From the NCBI RefSeq assembly GCF_023544445.1, contig NZ_JALPVJ010000002.1:1-64000 (forward strand): a stretch of 64,000 nucleotides of DNA, in the 5' to 3' direction. Each line of letters begins with the position of its first letter. Position 1 is the stretch's first letter. The notes below the pieces were generated by a model that saw only the letters and a list, made by a program, of their open reading frames with translations, had not been told where the DNA came from and did no database searches. The translations under genes were made by a program, and so were the position numbers. The DNA comes from Actinoplanes sp. M2I2. GTDB taxonomy: Bacteria > Actinomycetota > Actinomycetes > Mycobacteriales > Micromonosporaceae. This document shows, one piece after another, positions 7,461-14,558 of the stretch.

Positions 7461-8909
7461 TCAGCCATGACTTCGGGGACCGGGCGGGTCGGCCTCGCCC
7501 TGGGAGACGCCGTTCATGAACGACGCCATCAGGCCCGGCTGATGGTCACCGGCGGGCTCCGTGGCCGGCCGCGGCGGGCCGAGCTGCAGCTGCGGGGCCA
7601 TGTGGGTCTGGCTGCGGCGGCGGGGCAGCGGCGGCCGCGACGGCGTGGGCTGGGTCGGCTGCTCGGAGGCGGTCGCGGTGGACACCTGCCGGGGCACGGC
7701 GGCCTGACCGGATCCGGCCGGTCCCGGCCCGGCCGGAGTCCGCCGGGCATGGGCCGGGGAAACGGTCGCCGCGGGATAGGGAGCCGGTCGGGGGCGAGCC
7801 GGCACGGTGGCCGGCCAGAGCGACTGCTGGATGGTCACGCCGGCGTCCTCGGCCGGGTTCAGCGGCCGTTCCCGCACCGGGAGCCGCTCCCGCCCCGGAA
7901 CACGCTTCTGCAGCGGCGGCCGCTCCTCCTGGATCGTGGGCTGCTCCTGCGCCGCGGGCAGGCTCCGGGGCCGCTGCGCCTCCGGCTCGGACTCGGGCGA
8001 CGAGCCGATCAGCAGCTGCGGCACGATGATCACGGCTTGCGTGCCGCCGTAGATGTTGGTCTGCAGCTGCACCACGATCCCGTGCTGCCGGGCGATCATC
8101 GAGACCACGTAGAGCCCGATCCGCCCGTCCCGGAGCAGGTCGTCGAGGTTGGTGTCCTCGGGGTTGACCAGCAGCTGGTTGACCCGGTCGAGGTCGGCCC
8201 GCTGCATGCCGAGCCCCCGGTCCTCGACCTCGATCGCCATCCCGGAGGTGACCTGCTGGGCGCGGAGCAGCACCTGGGTGTGCGGCGGCGCGAACATCGT
8301 CGCGTTCTCGATCAGCTCGGCGATCAGGTGGATGACGCTGGCCACGGCGTGCCCGGGCAGCGTGCCGTCGATCGGCGGCACCAGCTTCACCCGCGAGTAG
8401 TGCTCCACCTCGGCGATCGCGGAACGCAGCACCTCGGTCAGCGCGACCGGGCGGCTCCACTGCCGGCGCGACACCGACCCGCCGAGCACGGCCAGGTTCT
8501 CCGCGTGCCGCCGGATGCGGGTCGCCAGGTGGTCGACCTGGAAGAGGCCCTTCAGCAGGTCGGGGTCCTCGACCTCGTTCTCCAGCGCGTCGAGCAGCTT
8601 GATCTCCCGGTGCACCAGCGACTGCAGCCGCCGGGACAGGTTGACGAAGACCTCGACGTGCCGTCCGCCGGCGGATCCCGCCGGCCCGCAGGCGGCCTCC
8701 AGCGCCTGGGCCTGCGCCTGCCGGAGCCGCTCGGTGAGCCGGTCGACCTCGAAACGGGCCGCGGCCAGGTCCGACCGCGTCTCGGCGAGGGGGGACCGGT
8801 CCTCGACGGCCGGGGCAGCCGGTCCGCTCGACCGCCGGAAAGCCCAGACGGCGAAGACGACCGCGGCCAGCACCGCCAGGACGGCGATCAGATAAGGAGT
8901 GTCGGGCAT
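7461..8909 (-). CDS. Conservon sensor-like ATPase (CvnA-like), histidine-kinase-type
   Basis: A 482-aa membrane protein, first gene of the conservon. A single N-terminal transmembrane helix (about residues 5-24) is followed by a coiled region (about 40-75) and a helical DHp-like segment (FVNLSRRLQSLVHREIKLLD). A HATPase domain comes next (about 190-300) with ENATMFAPPHTQVLL (N box), EDRGLGM (G1) and GRIGLYVVSMIARQHG (G2). A Pro/Arg-rich disordered tail of about 180 residues ends the protein. It lacks the long extracellular nitrate/nitrite-type sensor domain seen in many CvnA proteins, so it is a short form. Two ATGs are possible. 8909 has AAGGA at suitable spacing, whereas 8915 is too close. 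The downstream roadblock gene is 35 bp further on. Confidence 0.85.
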   Translation of the reverse strand: MPDTPYLIAVLAVLAAVVFAVWAFRRSSGPAAPAVEDRSPLAETRSDLAAARFEVDRLTERLRQAQAQALEAACGPAGSAGGRHVEVFVNLSRRLQSLVHREIKLLDALENEVEDPDLLKGLFQVDHLATRIRRHAENLAVLGGSVSRRQWSRPVALTEVLRSAIAEVEHYSRVKLVPPIDGTLPGHAVASVIHLIAELIENATMFAPPHTQVLLRAQQVTSGMAIEVEDRGLGMQRADLDRVNQLLVNPEDTNLDDLLRDGRIGLYVVSMIARQHGIVVQLQTNIYGGTQAVIIVPQLLIGSSPESEPEAQRPRSLPAAQEQPTIQEERPPLQKRVPGRERLPVRERPLNPAEDAGVTIQQSLWPATVPARPRPAPYPAATVSPAHARRTPAGPGPAGSGQAAVPRQVSTATASEQPTQPTPSRPPLPRRRSQTHMAPQLQLGPPRPATEPAGDHQPGLMASFMNGVSQGEADPPGPRSHG

Positions 8910-9295
8910 GAGCATCCTTGTTCTTGGTGATGCGGCAATGTCCGTGTGAAGGCCCTTACTTTAATGGCCGGACGGTGCGCCACCAAGGCGGGAATGTCGC
9001 CCGGCATCAATCTGATGAATCGCTCGGACTCGATGCTGGGCCGTGTCATCTAATGGGGTGAACCGGCGGTGACAGAAGGCCCGGGCCCAGGTTATGGTCC
9101 TGCTGGCCACCGTCTGCGGACGATCCGGATCCCGGGCCGAGGAGGGTCGGCGCGGTCGTGCGGATCTATCGGATCGGTGATCGCCGAAAGCGCCGAGAGG
9201 GGACGGAAAATGCGGTCGGCCGCGCGCAAAAGCGAATGTGAATAGGGTGATCATTCGGCTTTGCGGGACGGGCGGCGGCGCTTTCCCTGGTGGGA
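8910..9295. other. Intergenic region (386 bp) before the conservon
   Basis: No gene is supported. A possible - strand promoter (TTGGTG, 17-bp spacer, TAAAGT, at about 8957-8985) would start the conservon transcript about 40 nt before its ATG. Both boxes are only partial matches. The rest holds nothing I can name. Confidence 0.35.
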
Positions 9296-10879
9296 TCAGG
9301 CGTCGAGTCGGAGGTCCGGGTGCCGGCCGGCGATCGTCCGCATCCGCCACCGGTGGGGGAACACGGCCAGGAGGGCGTCATCGCGTACGCGGGTCATGAC
9401 CTCGACGTTGACCTCGGAGCGCAGGATGTCGCGGCCGGCGGCGTCGGTGCGGGCCGCCACCTCGTACGGGAGATGGTCGAGTTGCACCTGCACGCCGAAC
9501 TCGGCCTCGAGGCGGTAGGTGGCCACCTCGAACTGCATCGGGCCCACGGCGGCCAGCACCGGGGCCTGGTCGCCCCGCTGCTCGGAGCGCAGCACCTGGA
9601 CCACGCCCTCGCCGTCGAGCTGCTCGATGCCACGACGGAAGCGCTTGAAGGCCGAGGTGTCGGAGGTGCGGACGACCGCGAAGTGCTCCGGCGGGAACGA
9701 CGGCAGCGGCGGGTACTGCACCGGGGTCCCGGCGTGCAGGGTGTCGCCGATGCCGAGCGCGGTGGCGTTGACCAGCCCGACCACGTCGCCGGGGTACGCC
9801 TCGTCGATCGTGTCGCGGTCCTTGCCGAAGATCTGCTGGGCGTACTTGGTCGTGAACGGTCGCCCGGTGGTCCCGTGGGTGACGATCATGCCGCGTTCGA
9901 AACGGCCGGAACAGACCCGCATGAACGCCACCTGGTCGCGGTGGGCCTTGTTCATGTTCGCCTGGATCTTGAACACGAACCCGGAGAACGGGCCGTCGAC
10001 CGGCTGATCAGAGCCGGCCACGGTGGGACGCGCCGCCGGCGGTGGGGCCAGCTCCACCAGCAGATTCAGCAGCTGCCGTACGCCCAGGTTGGCGACCGCC
10101 GCGCCGAACAGCACCGGCGTGCTCGTGGCGGCCAGGAACGAGGCCTGGTCGTGGTCGGCGCCGGTCATCGCCAGCAGTTCGAGCTCCTCGGTGGCGGCGG
10201 TCCAGTCCGCGCCGTACCGCTGAGCCGCCTCCTCCGCGCTCATCTCCTCCTCGATGGCCAGATCGGCGCCGCCGGGGGAGCGTTGCATCCGGGTGAACAC
10301 GCCGGTGCGACGGTCGATCACGCCCTGGAAGTGCCCGGCGACCCCGACCGGCCAGGTCAGCGGGGTGGGCTGCAGCCCGATCCGCTGTTCGATCTCGTCC
10401 ATCAGGGCCAGCGCGTCGTGGCCGGGCCGGTCCCACTTGTTGATGAACGTCATCACCGGGATGCTGCGCTGCCGGCAGACCTCGAACAGCTTGAGCGTCT
10501 GCGGTTCCAGCCCCTTGGCCGCGTCCAGCAGCATGACCGCGCTGTCCACCGCCGTGAGCACCCGGTAGGTGTCCTCGGAGAAGTCGGCGTGGCCCGGGGT
10601 GTCGAGCAGGTTGATCACGGTGTCGCGGTAGGAGAACTGCAGCGCGGCCGAGGTCACCGAGATGCCTCGCTGCTGCTCCATCGACATCCAGTCGGAGACC
10701 ACGCCCCGGCGGTCACCCTTGCCGTGCACCGCGCCGGCCTGCCCGATCACCCGCGCGTGCAGAGCCAGCGCCTCGGTCATCGTCGACTTGCCGGCATCCG
10801 GATGCGAGATCACCGCGAAGGTCCGCCTGCGCTTCGCCTCGACGGCGACCCCTGTACCCGACGCCAGCACCTGACTCAC
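9296..10879 (-). CDS. prfC: Peptide chain release factor 3
   Basis: A 527-aa GTPase that recycles RF1/RF2 from the ribosome after termination. G1 AVISHPDAGKSTMTEAL, switch region RGISVTSAALQF, G3 LLDTPGHADFSEDTYR and G4 INKWDRPG are all intact. The translation-factor beta-barrel and RF3 C-terminal domain follow (VGPMQFEVATYRLEAEFGV). The length equals E. coli RF3 (about 529 aa). The frame is open to 10960, but GTG 10879 follows GAGGAG with a 6-nt spacer and puts the G1 motif at the expected distance. Monocistronic housekeeping gene. Confidence 0.93.
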   Translation of the reverse strand: MSQVLASGTGVAVEAKRRRTFAVISHPDAGKSTMTEALALHARVIGQAGAVHGKGDRRGVVSDWMSMEQQRGISVTSAALQFSYRDTVINLLDTPGHADFSEDTYRVLTAVDSAVMLLDAAKGLEPQTLKLFEVCRQRSIPVMTFINKWDRPGHDALALMDEIEQRIGLQPTPLTWPVGVAGHFQGVIDRRTGVFTRMQRSPGGADLAIEEEMSAEEAAQRYGADWTAATEELELLAMTGADHDQASFLAATSTPVLFGAAVANLGVRQLLNLLVELAPPPAARPTVAGSDQPVDGPFSGFVFKIQANMNKAHRDQVAFMRVCSGRFERGMIVTHGTTGRPFTTKYAQQIFGKDRDTIDEAYPGDVVGLVNATALGIGDTLHAGTPVQYPPLPSFPPEHFAVVRTSDTSAFKRFRRGIEQLDGEGVVQVLRSEQRGDQAPVLAAVGPMQFEVATYRLEAEFGVQVQLDHLPYEVAARTDAAGRDILRSEVNVEVMTRVRDDALLAVFPHRWRMRTIAGRHPDLRLDA

Positions 10880-11039
10880 GAACCACTCCTCGACATCCAC
10901 AGTCTCGACGCGTCGAACGCGCATCCCGCCGCTCGATAGCGCCGGCCGGCCCGACAGCATGTCGTGCCCAGCCCTCCAACCTTACTCGCCGGGCGTGGAG
11001 CGCCCGCGAGCCGCTGTGCCGTGCCGCCGCTGAACCGTT

Positions 11040-11396
11040 TCAGGCGGCCTCGTCGCGCCGGTGGAGCCGCAGGGAGACGTGGTTGCCGGGGTGCCCGTCG
11101 AAGAGCGCGCAGTCCTCCTCGCCGCGGCTTTCCGCCTGGGTCGGGGTCTTCGCCGGGCACCAGGTGTAGGGGTTGATCTCGGACGCGCTGAGGGTCCACT
11201 GGATCCACCACGTCGTGGTGTCGACGTGATGGCCGAGCGCCGCGTGCGAACCGGGATGTCCCAGTTCGAGCTCGCAGCCGAGCTCGGACTGCACGCTGGG
11301 CGCGTCCGCCGGCAGCTCGTTGAAGAAGGCCAGCTGGGCGGCGTCGAGCGTGATCCGGGCCGGGCAGTTCCTCAAATCCTCGTTATCAATCGACAT
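11040..11396 (-). CDS. Hypothetical protein with two C-x6-GHPGxH units
   Basis: A 118-aa protein of unknown function. Two similar halves each contain a Cys followed by GHPG-(S/N)-H (CELELGHPGSH and CALFDGHPGNH), and an additional Cys sits in TWCPAK. The paired Cys/His pattern suggests a small metal-binding or disulfide-stabilised fold. It is rich in Trp and acidic residues. ATG 11396 has no clear ribosome binding site, so the start is uncertain. It lies convergent with nothing and divergent from the secreted-protein gene. I do not recognise the family. Confidence 0.5.
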   Translation of the reverse strand: MSIDNEDLRNCPARITLDAAQLAFFNELPADAPSVQSELGCELELGHPGSHAALGHHVDTTTWWIQWTLSASEINPYTWCPAKTPTQAESRGEEDCALFDGHPGNHVSLRLHRRDEAA

Positions 11397-11630
11397 GCAT
11401 CCATGGGTACCCGGACTGTCGCCGGTCTTAACCGGTTAATCACGTCCGCGTCCCACAGGGTTCGCCGGTGGCGACGACGCGGGCCGGTCAAGCCCCCGGA
11501 CCCCGGCCATTCGCGCGCGGCCGAAGTACATCTCGTGTTCACCCCGGCGTCGCCGTGCGGGACGGTGCCGCCGATGACGTTCATCGATGATCGGTCCTGG
11601 TCCCGACGATCCATTCCGGACAGGAGATCC

Positions 11631-12275
11631 ATGAAGAAGTCCTTCCCAGCCGGGCGGCGCCTCGCCTCGGCCGCCCTCGCCGGCCTGCTCACCCTCGTCG
11701 CCACGACGGTCGCGCTGATCGGCGGATCGCCGGCCTTCGCCGCGGCCGACGGCTGGTACATGCTGATGAACGACTACTACGACGGGGACGTGGGCGACGG
11801 GAAACGGCACTGCTTGAGCGCGAACGGGGACACTTCGCCCAGCGGCGCGGGAACGCACAAGGTCTACCTGGCGGTCTGCAACGCGGCCACGATCGGCCAG
11901 TGGTGGTACATCTACGCCGACTGGGCGTCCGTCTACGGGCGCACCACGACCATCACGAACCGCCAGACCTGGGACGGCTTCGAATGGGAGCTGAGCGGGA
12001 ACACGAGCACTCCCTCCGGCGGCGCGAGCGGCACCTACGGCGCCTACACGGCTGCCAACAACCCGATCTCCAGTCACCAGTGGGACATCAAATTCGAGTC
12101 CGGCACCAACCGTTTCCGCCTCGAGAACGATTCCAGCGGCTATCAGCTGAGCACCTCGGCGGCCGATCCGTACGCCGGCAACCTCTACCGCGTCTACACC
12201 TCGAGCTACAACTTCTCGTCGCCGGCGCCGGCCCAGGTGTGGCGGCTGTACGCGCCGAGCTCCCCGCCGAGCTGA
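11631..12275 (+). CDS. Secreted protein with QxW (ricin-type beta-trefoil-like) repeats
   Basis: A 214-aa exported protein. The signal peptide has a basic start (KKSFPAGRR), a hydrophobic core and cleavage after AFA (about residue 37). The mature part is rich in aromatic residues. Three Q-x-W units (QWW, QWD preceded by SH, QVW) lie about 80-100 residues apart, and a Cys pair sits at the start (HCLSANG ... AVCNAA). This spacing and composition suggest a ricin-type carbohydrate-binding beta-trefoil, though it is divergent. Start ATG 11631 follows CAGGAG with a 6-nt spacer. The longer open frame upstream is non-coding. A strong terminator follows the gene. Confidence 0.7.
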   Translation: MKKSFPAGRRLASAALAGLLTLVATTVALIGGSPAFAAADGWYMLMNDYYDGDVGDGKRHCLSANGDTSPSGAGTHKVYLAVCNAATIGQWWYIYADWASVYGRTTTITNRQTWDGFEWELSGNTSTPSGGASGTYGAYTAANNPISSHQWDIKFESGTNRFRLENDSSGYQLSTSAADPYAGNLYRVYTSSYNFSSPAPAQVWRLYAPSSPPS

Positions 12276-12288
12276 TCCACCAGCGGAG

Positions 12289-12328
12289 CCACCGGTCCGG
12301 CTTTCGGCGACGGAAGCCGGACCGGTGG
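12289..12328 (+). terminator. Hairpin terminator after the secreted QxW protein
   Basis: Perfect 15-bp stem CCACCGGTCCGGCTT (12289-12303) with its complement at 12314-12328 and a 10-nt loop, 13 bp after the stop codon. No T-tract, as is usual in high-GC actinobacteria. Confidence 0.75.
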
Positions 12329-12495
12329 GCGCCGGGCGCCCCCGGGCCGGGCCCGCACCCGGAGCGGGTCGTGCCCGCCGAAGCGCACGGCGCCGCCGGA
12401 CACCCGGACCTGCCCGCGCAGCAGCCGGTATCCCGGGCGGGCGGGGGTGGTCGCCAAGCATGGGCGTGCCTCCCGGATGGTGGCGTCGGCCGGCG

Positions 12496-12843
12496 TCAGT
12501 CGTGCAGCCGCGACTCCCAGTCGACCGGCACTGCGCCGGCCGGTCCCGGCACGGGTTGATCGGCCGGGTGGCTGGACGGCGGCGCCAGGGCGGGGCCCGA
12601 CCCGAATTGCCCGTCGCGGTAGTCGAAGAACCAGTCCTCGCCCGGTTCGAACGACTGGATCACCCGATGCCCGGTGGCCCGGTGATGAGCGGTCGCGTGC
12701 TGGGACGGCGAGTTGTCGCAACACCCGACGTGGCCGCACTCGGCGCATCGGCGCAGGTGGAGCCACCAGCTCCGGGTGGCGAGGCATTCGACGCAGCCTG
12801 TTCCCGACGGCGGCACATCGACATTGACAGAAGAATTCGACAC
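12496..12843 (-). CDS. UBP-type zinc finger protein
   Basis: A 115-aa (or 126-aa) protein with one ZnF-UBP domain. It has CVECLATRSWWLHLRRCAEC, then GHVGCCDNSPSQHATAHHRA and TGHRVIQSFEPGEDWFFDY. The Cys/His ligands are in canonical order, and the WFFDY ending is the standard bacterial form. The domain name comes from eukaryotic ubiquitin proteases. In bacteria the role of such stand-alone proteins is unknown, and no ubiquitin is expected. A disordered Pro-rich C-terminal tail follows. GTG 12843 and GTG 12876 are both possible starts and neither has a convincing ribosome binding site. Confidence 0.82.
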   Translation of the reverse strand: MSNSSVNVDVPPSGTGCVECLATRSWWLHLRRCAECGHVGCCDNSPSQHATAHHRATGHRVIQSFEPGEDWFFDYRDGQFGSGPALAPPSSHPADQPVPGPAGAVPVDWESRLHD

Positions 12844-12955
12844 GCTCGGAAAGCTACCTTGAAAGCGCGTCCGCACGCTAATAAAAGTGCCAATTCACTG
12901 ACAAATAAGAGGCCATTCAGTGCCTTCTGATAAATGTCGCCGGCCGGTGCGGCGT

Positions 12956-12992
12956 GCCCCTCGCGGCCGCCGGGTGCGACGGGGCGAGGGGC
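12956..12992 (-). terminator. Hairpin after the aldo/keto reductase gene
   Basis: A 9-bp stem GCCCCTCGC (12956-12964) pairs with GCGAGGGGC (12984-12992) around a 19-nt loop, 7 bp beyond the stop codon of the - strand gene. No T-tract. Confidence 0.5.
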
Positions 12993-12999
12993 GTCGCTC

Positions 13000-13854
13000 T
13001 CAGCTCCGCAGACCGCTGATCGCCGCGACCTCGGACGGGGTCAGGTGCACCTCGGCCGCTGCCACGTTCTCGTCCAGGTGGCCGATCGAACCGGTGCCGG
13101 GGATCGGCAGGATGTTCGGCGAGCGGGCCAGCAGCCAGGCCAGCACGATCTGGTGCGGCGTGGCGCCGTACTTCGCGGCGGCCTGCTGGACGGCGGAGTT
13201 GCTGTCCAGGTTCTGGATCGGCGCCCACGGCAGGAAGACCAGCTGCTCCTGCTCGCACAGGTCGACCAGCGACTCGGACTTGCGGTCGTCGACGTTGTAG
13301 CGGTTCTGCAGCGAGACGATCGGGGTCAACCGCTGAGCCGCGCGCAGCTGCTCCTCGGAGAAGTTGGAGACCCCGATGTGCCGGATCTTGCCCTGGTCCT
13401 TGAGCTCGACCAGCGCGCCGATCGAGTCCTCCAGCGGCACCCGGGGGTCGGGCCGGTGAAACTGGTAGAGCGGGATCTGCTCGAGCCGCAGCCGGCGCAG
13501 GCTGCCCTCGAGCGCCTCCCTCAGGTGTTCCGGGCGCCCGTCGGGCTGCCAGTTGCCCGGGCCGGGGCGCACCAGACCGCCCTTGGTCGCGATCACCAGG
13601 TCATCGGCGTACGGGTACAGGGCCTCGGCGATCAGCGTCTCGCTGACGTCAGGTCCGTACGAGTCGGCCGTGTCGATGAAGTTGACGCCCAGCTCGACCG
13701 CCCGGCGCAGAACGGCCTTGGCCTCGTCGCGGCTCTTCGGGTCGCCCCAGATGCCGTCCCCGGTGATCCGCATGGCGCCGTAGCCGAGACGGTTGACGGT
13801 CAAGTCGCCGCCGACGTCGATGGTGCCCGCTGCACCGGCTTGTGGTGTGCTCAC
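13000..13854 (-). CDS. Aldo/keto reductase
   Basis: A 284-aa NADPH-dependent oxidoreductase of the AKR superfamily with a TIM-barrel fold. The catalytic residues are readable. Asp and Tyr lie in NFIDTADSYGPDVSE, Lys in VIATKGGLVRPG and His in YQFHRPDP. The cofactor-binding C-terminal part includes PIPGTGSIGHLDENV. Length and motifs fit the large group of actinobacterial AKRs with unknown aldehyde or ketone substrates. GTG 13854 follows AAGGAG with a 5-nt spacer and is preferred over an upstream in-frame start at 13875. Monocistronic. Confidence 0.9.
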   Translation of the reverse strand: MSTPQAGAAGTIDVGGDLTVNRLGYGAMRITGDGIWGDPKSRDEAKAVLRRAVELGVNFIDTADSYGPDVSETLIAEALYPYADDLVIATKGGLVRPGPGNWQPDGRPEHLREALEGSLRRLRLEQIPLYQFHRPDPRVPLEDSIGALVELKDQGKIRHIGVSNFSEEQLRAAQRLTPIVSLQNRYNVDDRKSESLVDLCEQEQLVFLPWAPIQNLDSNSAVQQAAAKYGATPHQIVLAWLLARSPNILPIPGTGSIGHLDENVAAAEVHLTPSEVAAISGLRS

Positions 13855-13972
13855 CCTGACTCCTTCGCGCGTCACTACGTGTAGCTACCCACCCGACGCT
13901 AGTCCTGGTAGCGCTCGCGCGCCCGGGACCGTACCGAGACGTCCGTCTCCTCGTCGCGGGCGGCCGGGGCGG

Positions 13973-14365
13973 TCACCCTTGCAGCAATCCGAACAGGCCG
14001 AAGACGGTGAACACCGCGCCGAAAGCCAGCGGCAGACCGGCCAGCAACGCGTTGTGGGTGAGCGAGCTCAGCCGCGGGGCGTCCGGGCGCCCCGGCGGGT
14101 ACGTCACCGGGACCTCCTGCCCGACCTGGTGCATCCGCCGGCTGGAGCGCAGGGCCGGTGTGAACCGCCGCGCGGCGCCGTCCTCGTCGACGAACGCGAT
14201 CACCGGGGCATAGAGCGTGCCGTCGTCGTGGCTCTCGTCGTGGCCCACCACTGTGCCGACCGACGCGACGCTCGTCCGCCGCCGCTTACCGATTCGCCAG
14301 AATTGGACGATTCCGACGCAGTCCAGGACCACGCCCGTGACCAGAACGAGGACCCCCGAATCCAT
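13973..14365 (-). CDS. DUF3592 membrane protein
   Basis: A 130-aa protein with one N-terminal transmembrane helix (about residues 3-21) and one near the C-terminus (about 105-127). Between them lies a small beta-rich extracytoplasmic or cytoplasmic domain with the DUF3592 pattern: VGTVVGHDES, then YAPVIAFVDEDGAARRFTPA, then VPVTYPPGRPDAPRL. Function unknown. Start ATG 14365 is the first Met before the helix; its ribosome binding site is weak. It is divergent from the first PKS gene and is probably not part of the biosynthetic cluster. Confidence 0.75.
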   Translation of the reverse strand: MDSGVLVLVTGVVLDCVGIVQFWRIGKRRRTSVASVGTVVGHDESHDDGTLYAPVIAFVDEDGAARRFTPALRSSRRMHQVGQEVPVTYPPGRPDAPRLSSLTHNALLAGLPLAFGAVFTVFGLFGLLQG

Positions 14366-14558
14366 GACCGCATGATCCCACTCGCTCGTGTCGTGCGCAC
14401 CGGAGGCCGGGCCGGCGCCGGAGACCATCGCTCCCTATCTATACCGGCCGTGTCCACAGCGGATCAACGCCGCGTTCACCGGCCGCCGTGAGGCTTTCGC
14501 TGTCGAATCCACCGAACGACAGCGCCTCCACCGGGGCGCGGACGACTGTGAAGGAGAC

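Noticed and set aside
7119-8930. 603-aa open frame on the + strand
   Set aside because: Antisense to the conservon sensor and roadblock genes; repetitive Arg/Gly composition.
9290-10939. 549-aa open frame on the + strand
   Set aside because: Fully antisense to release factor 3, no ribosome binding site, no domain.
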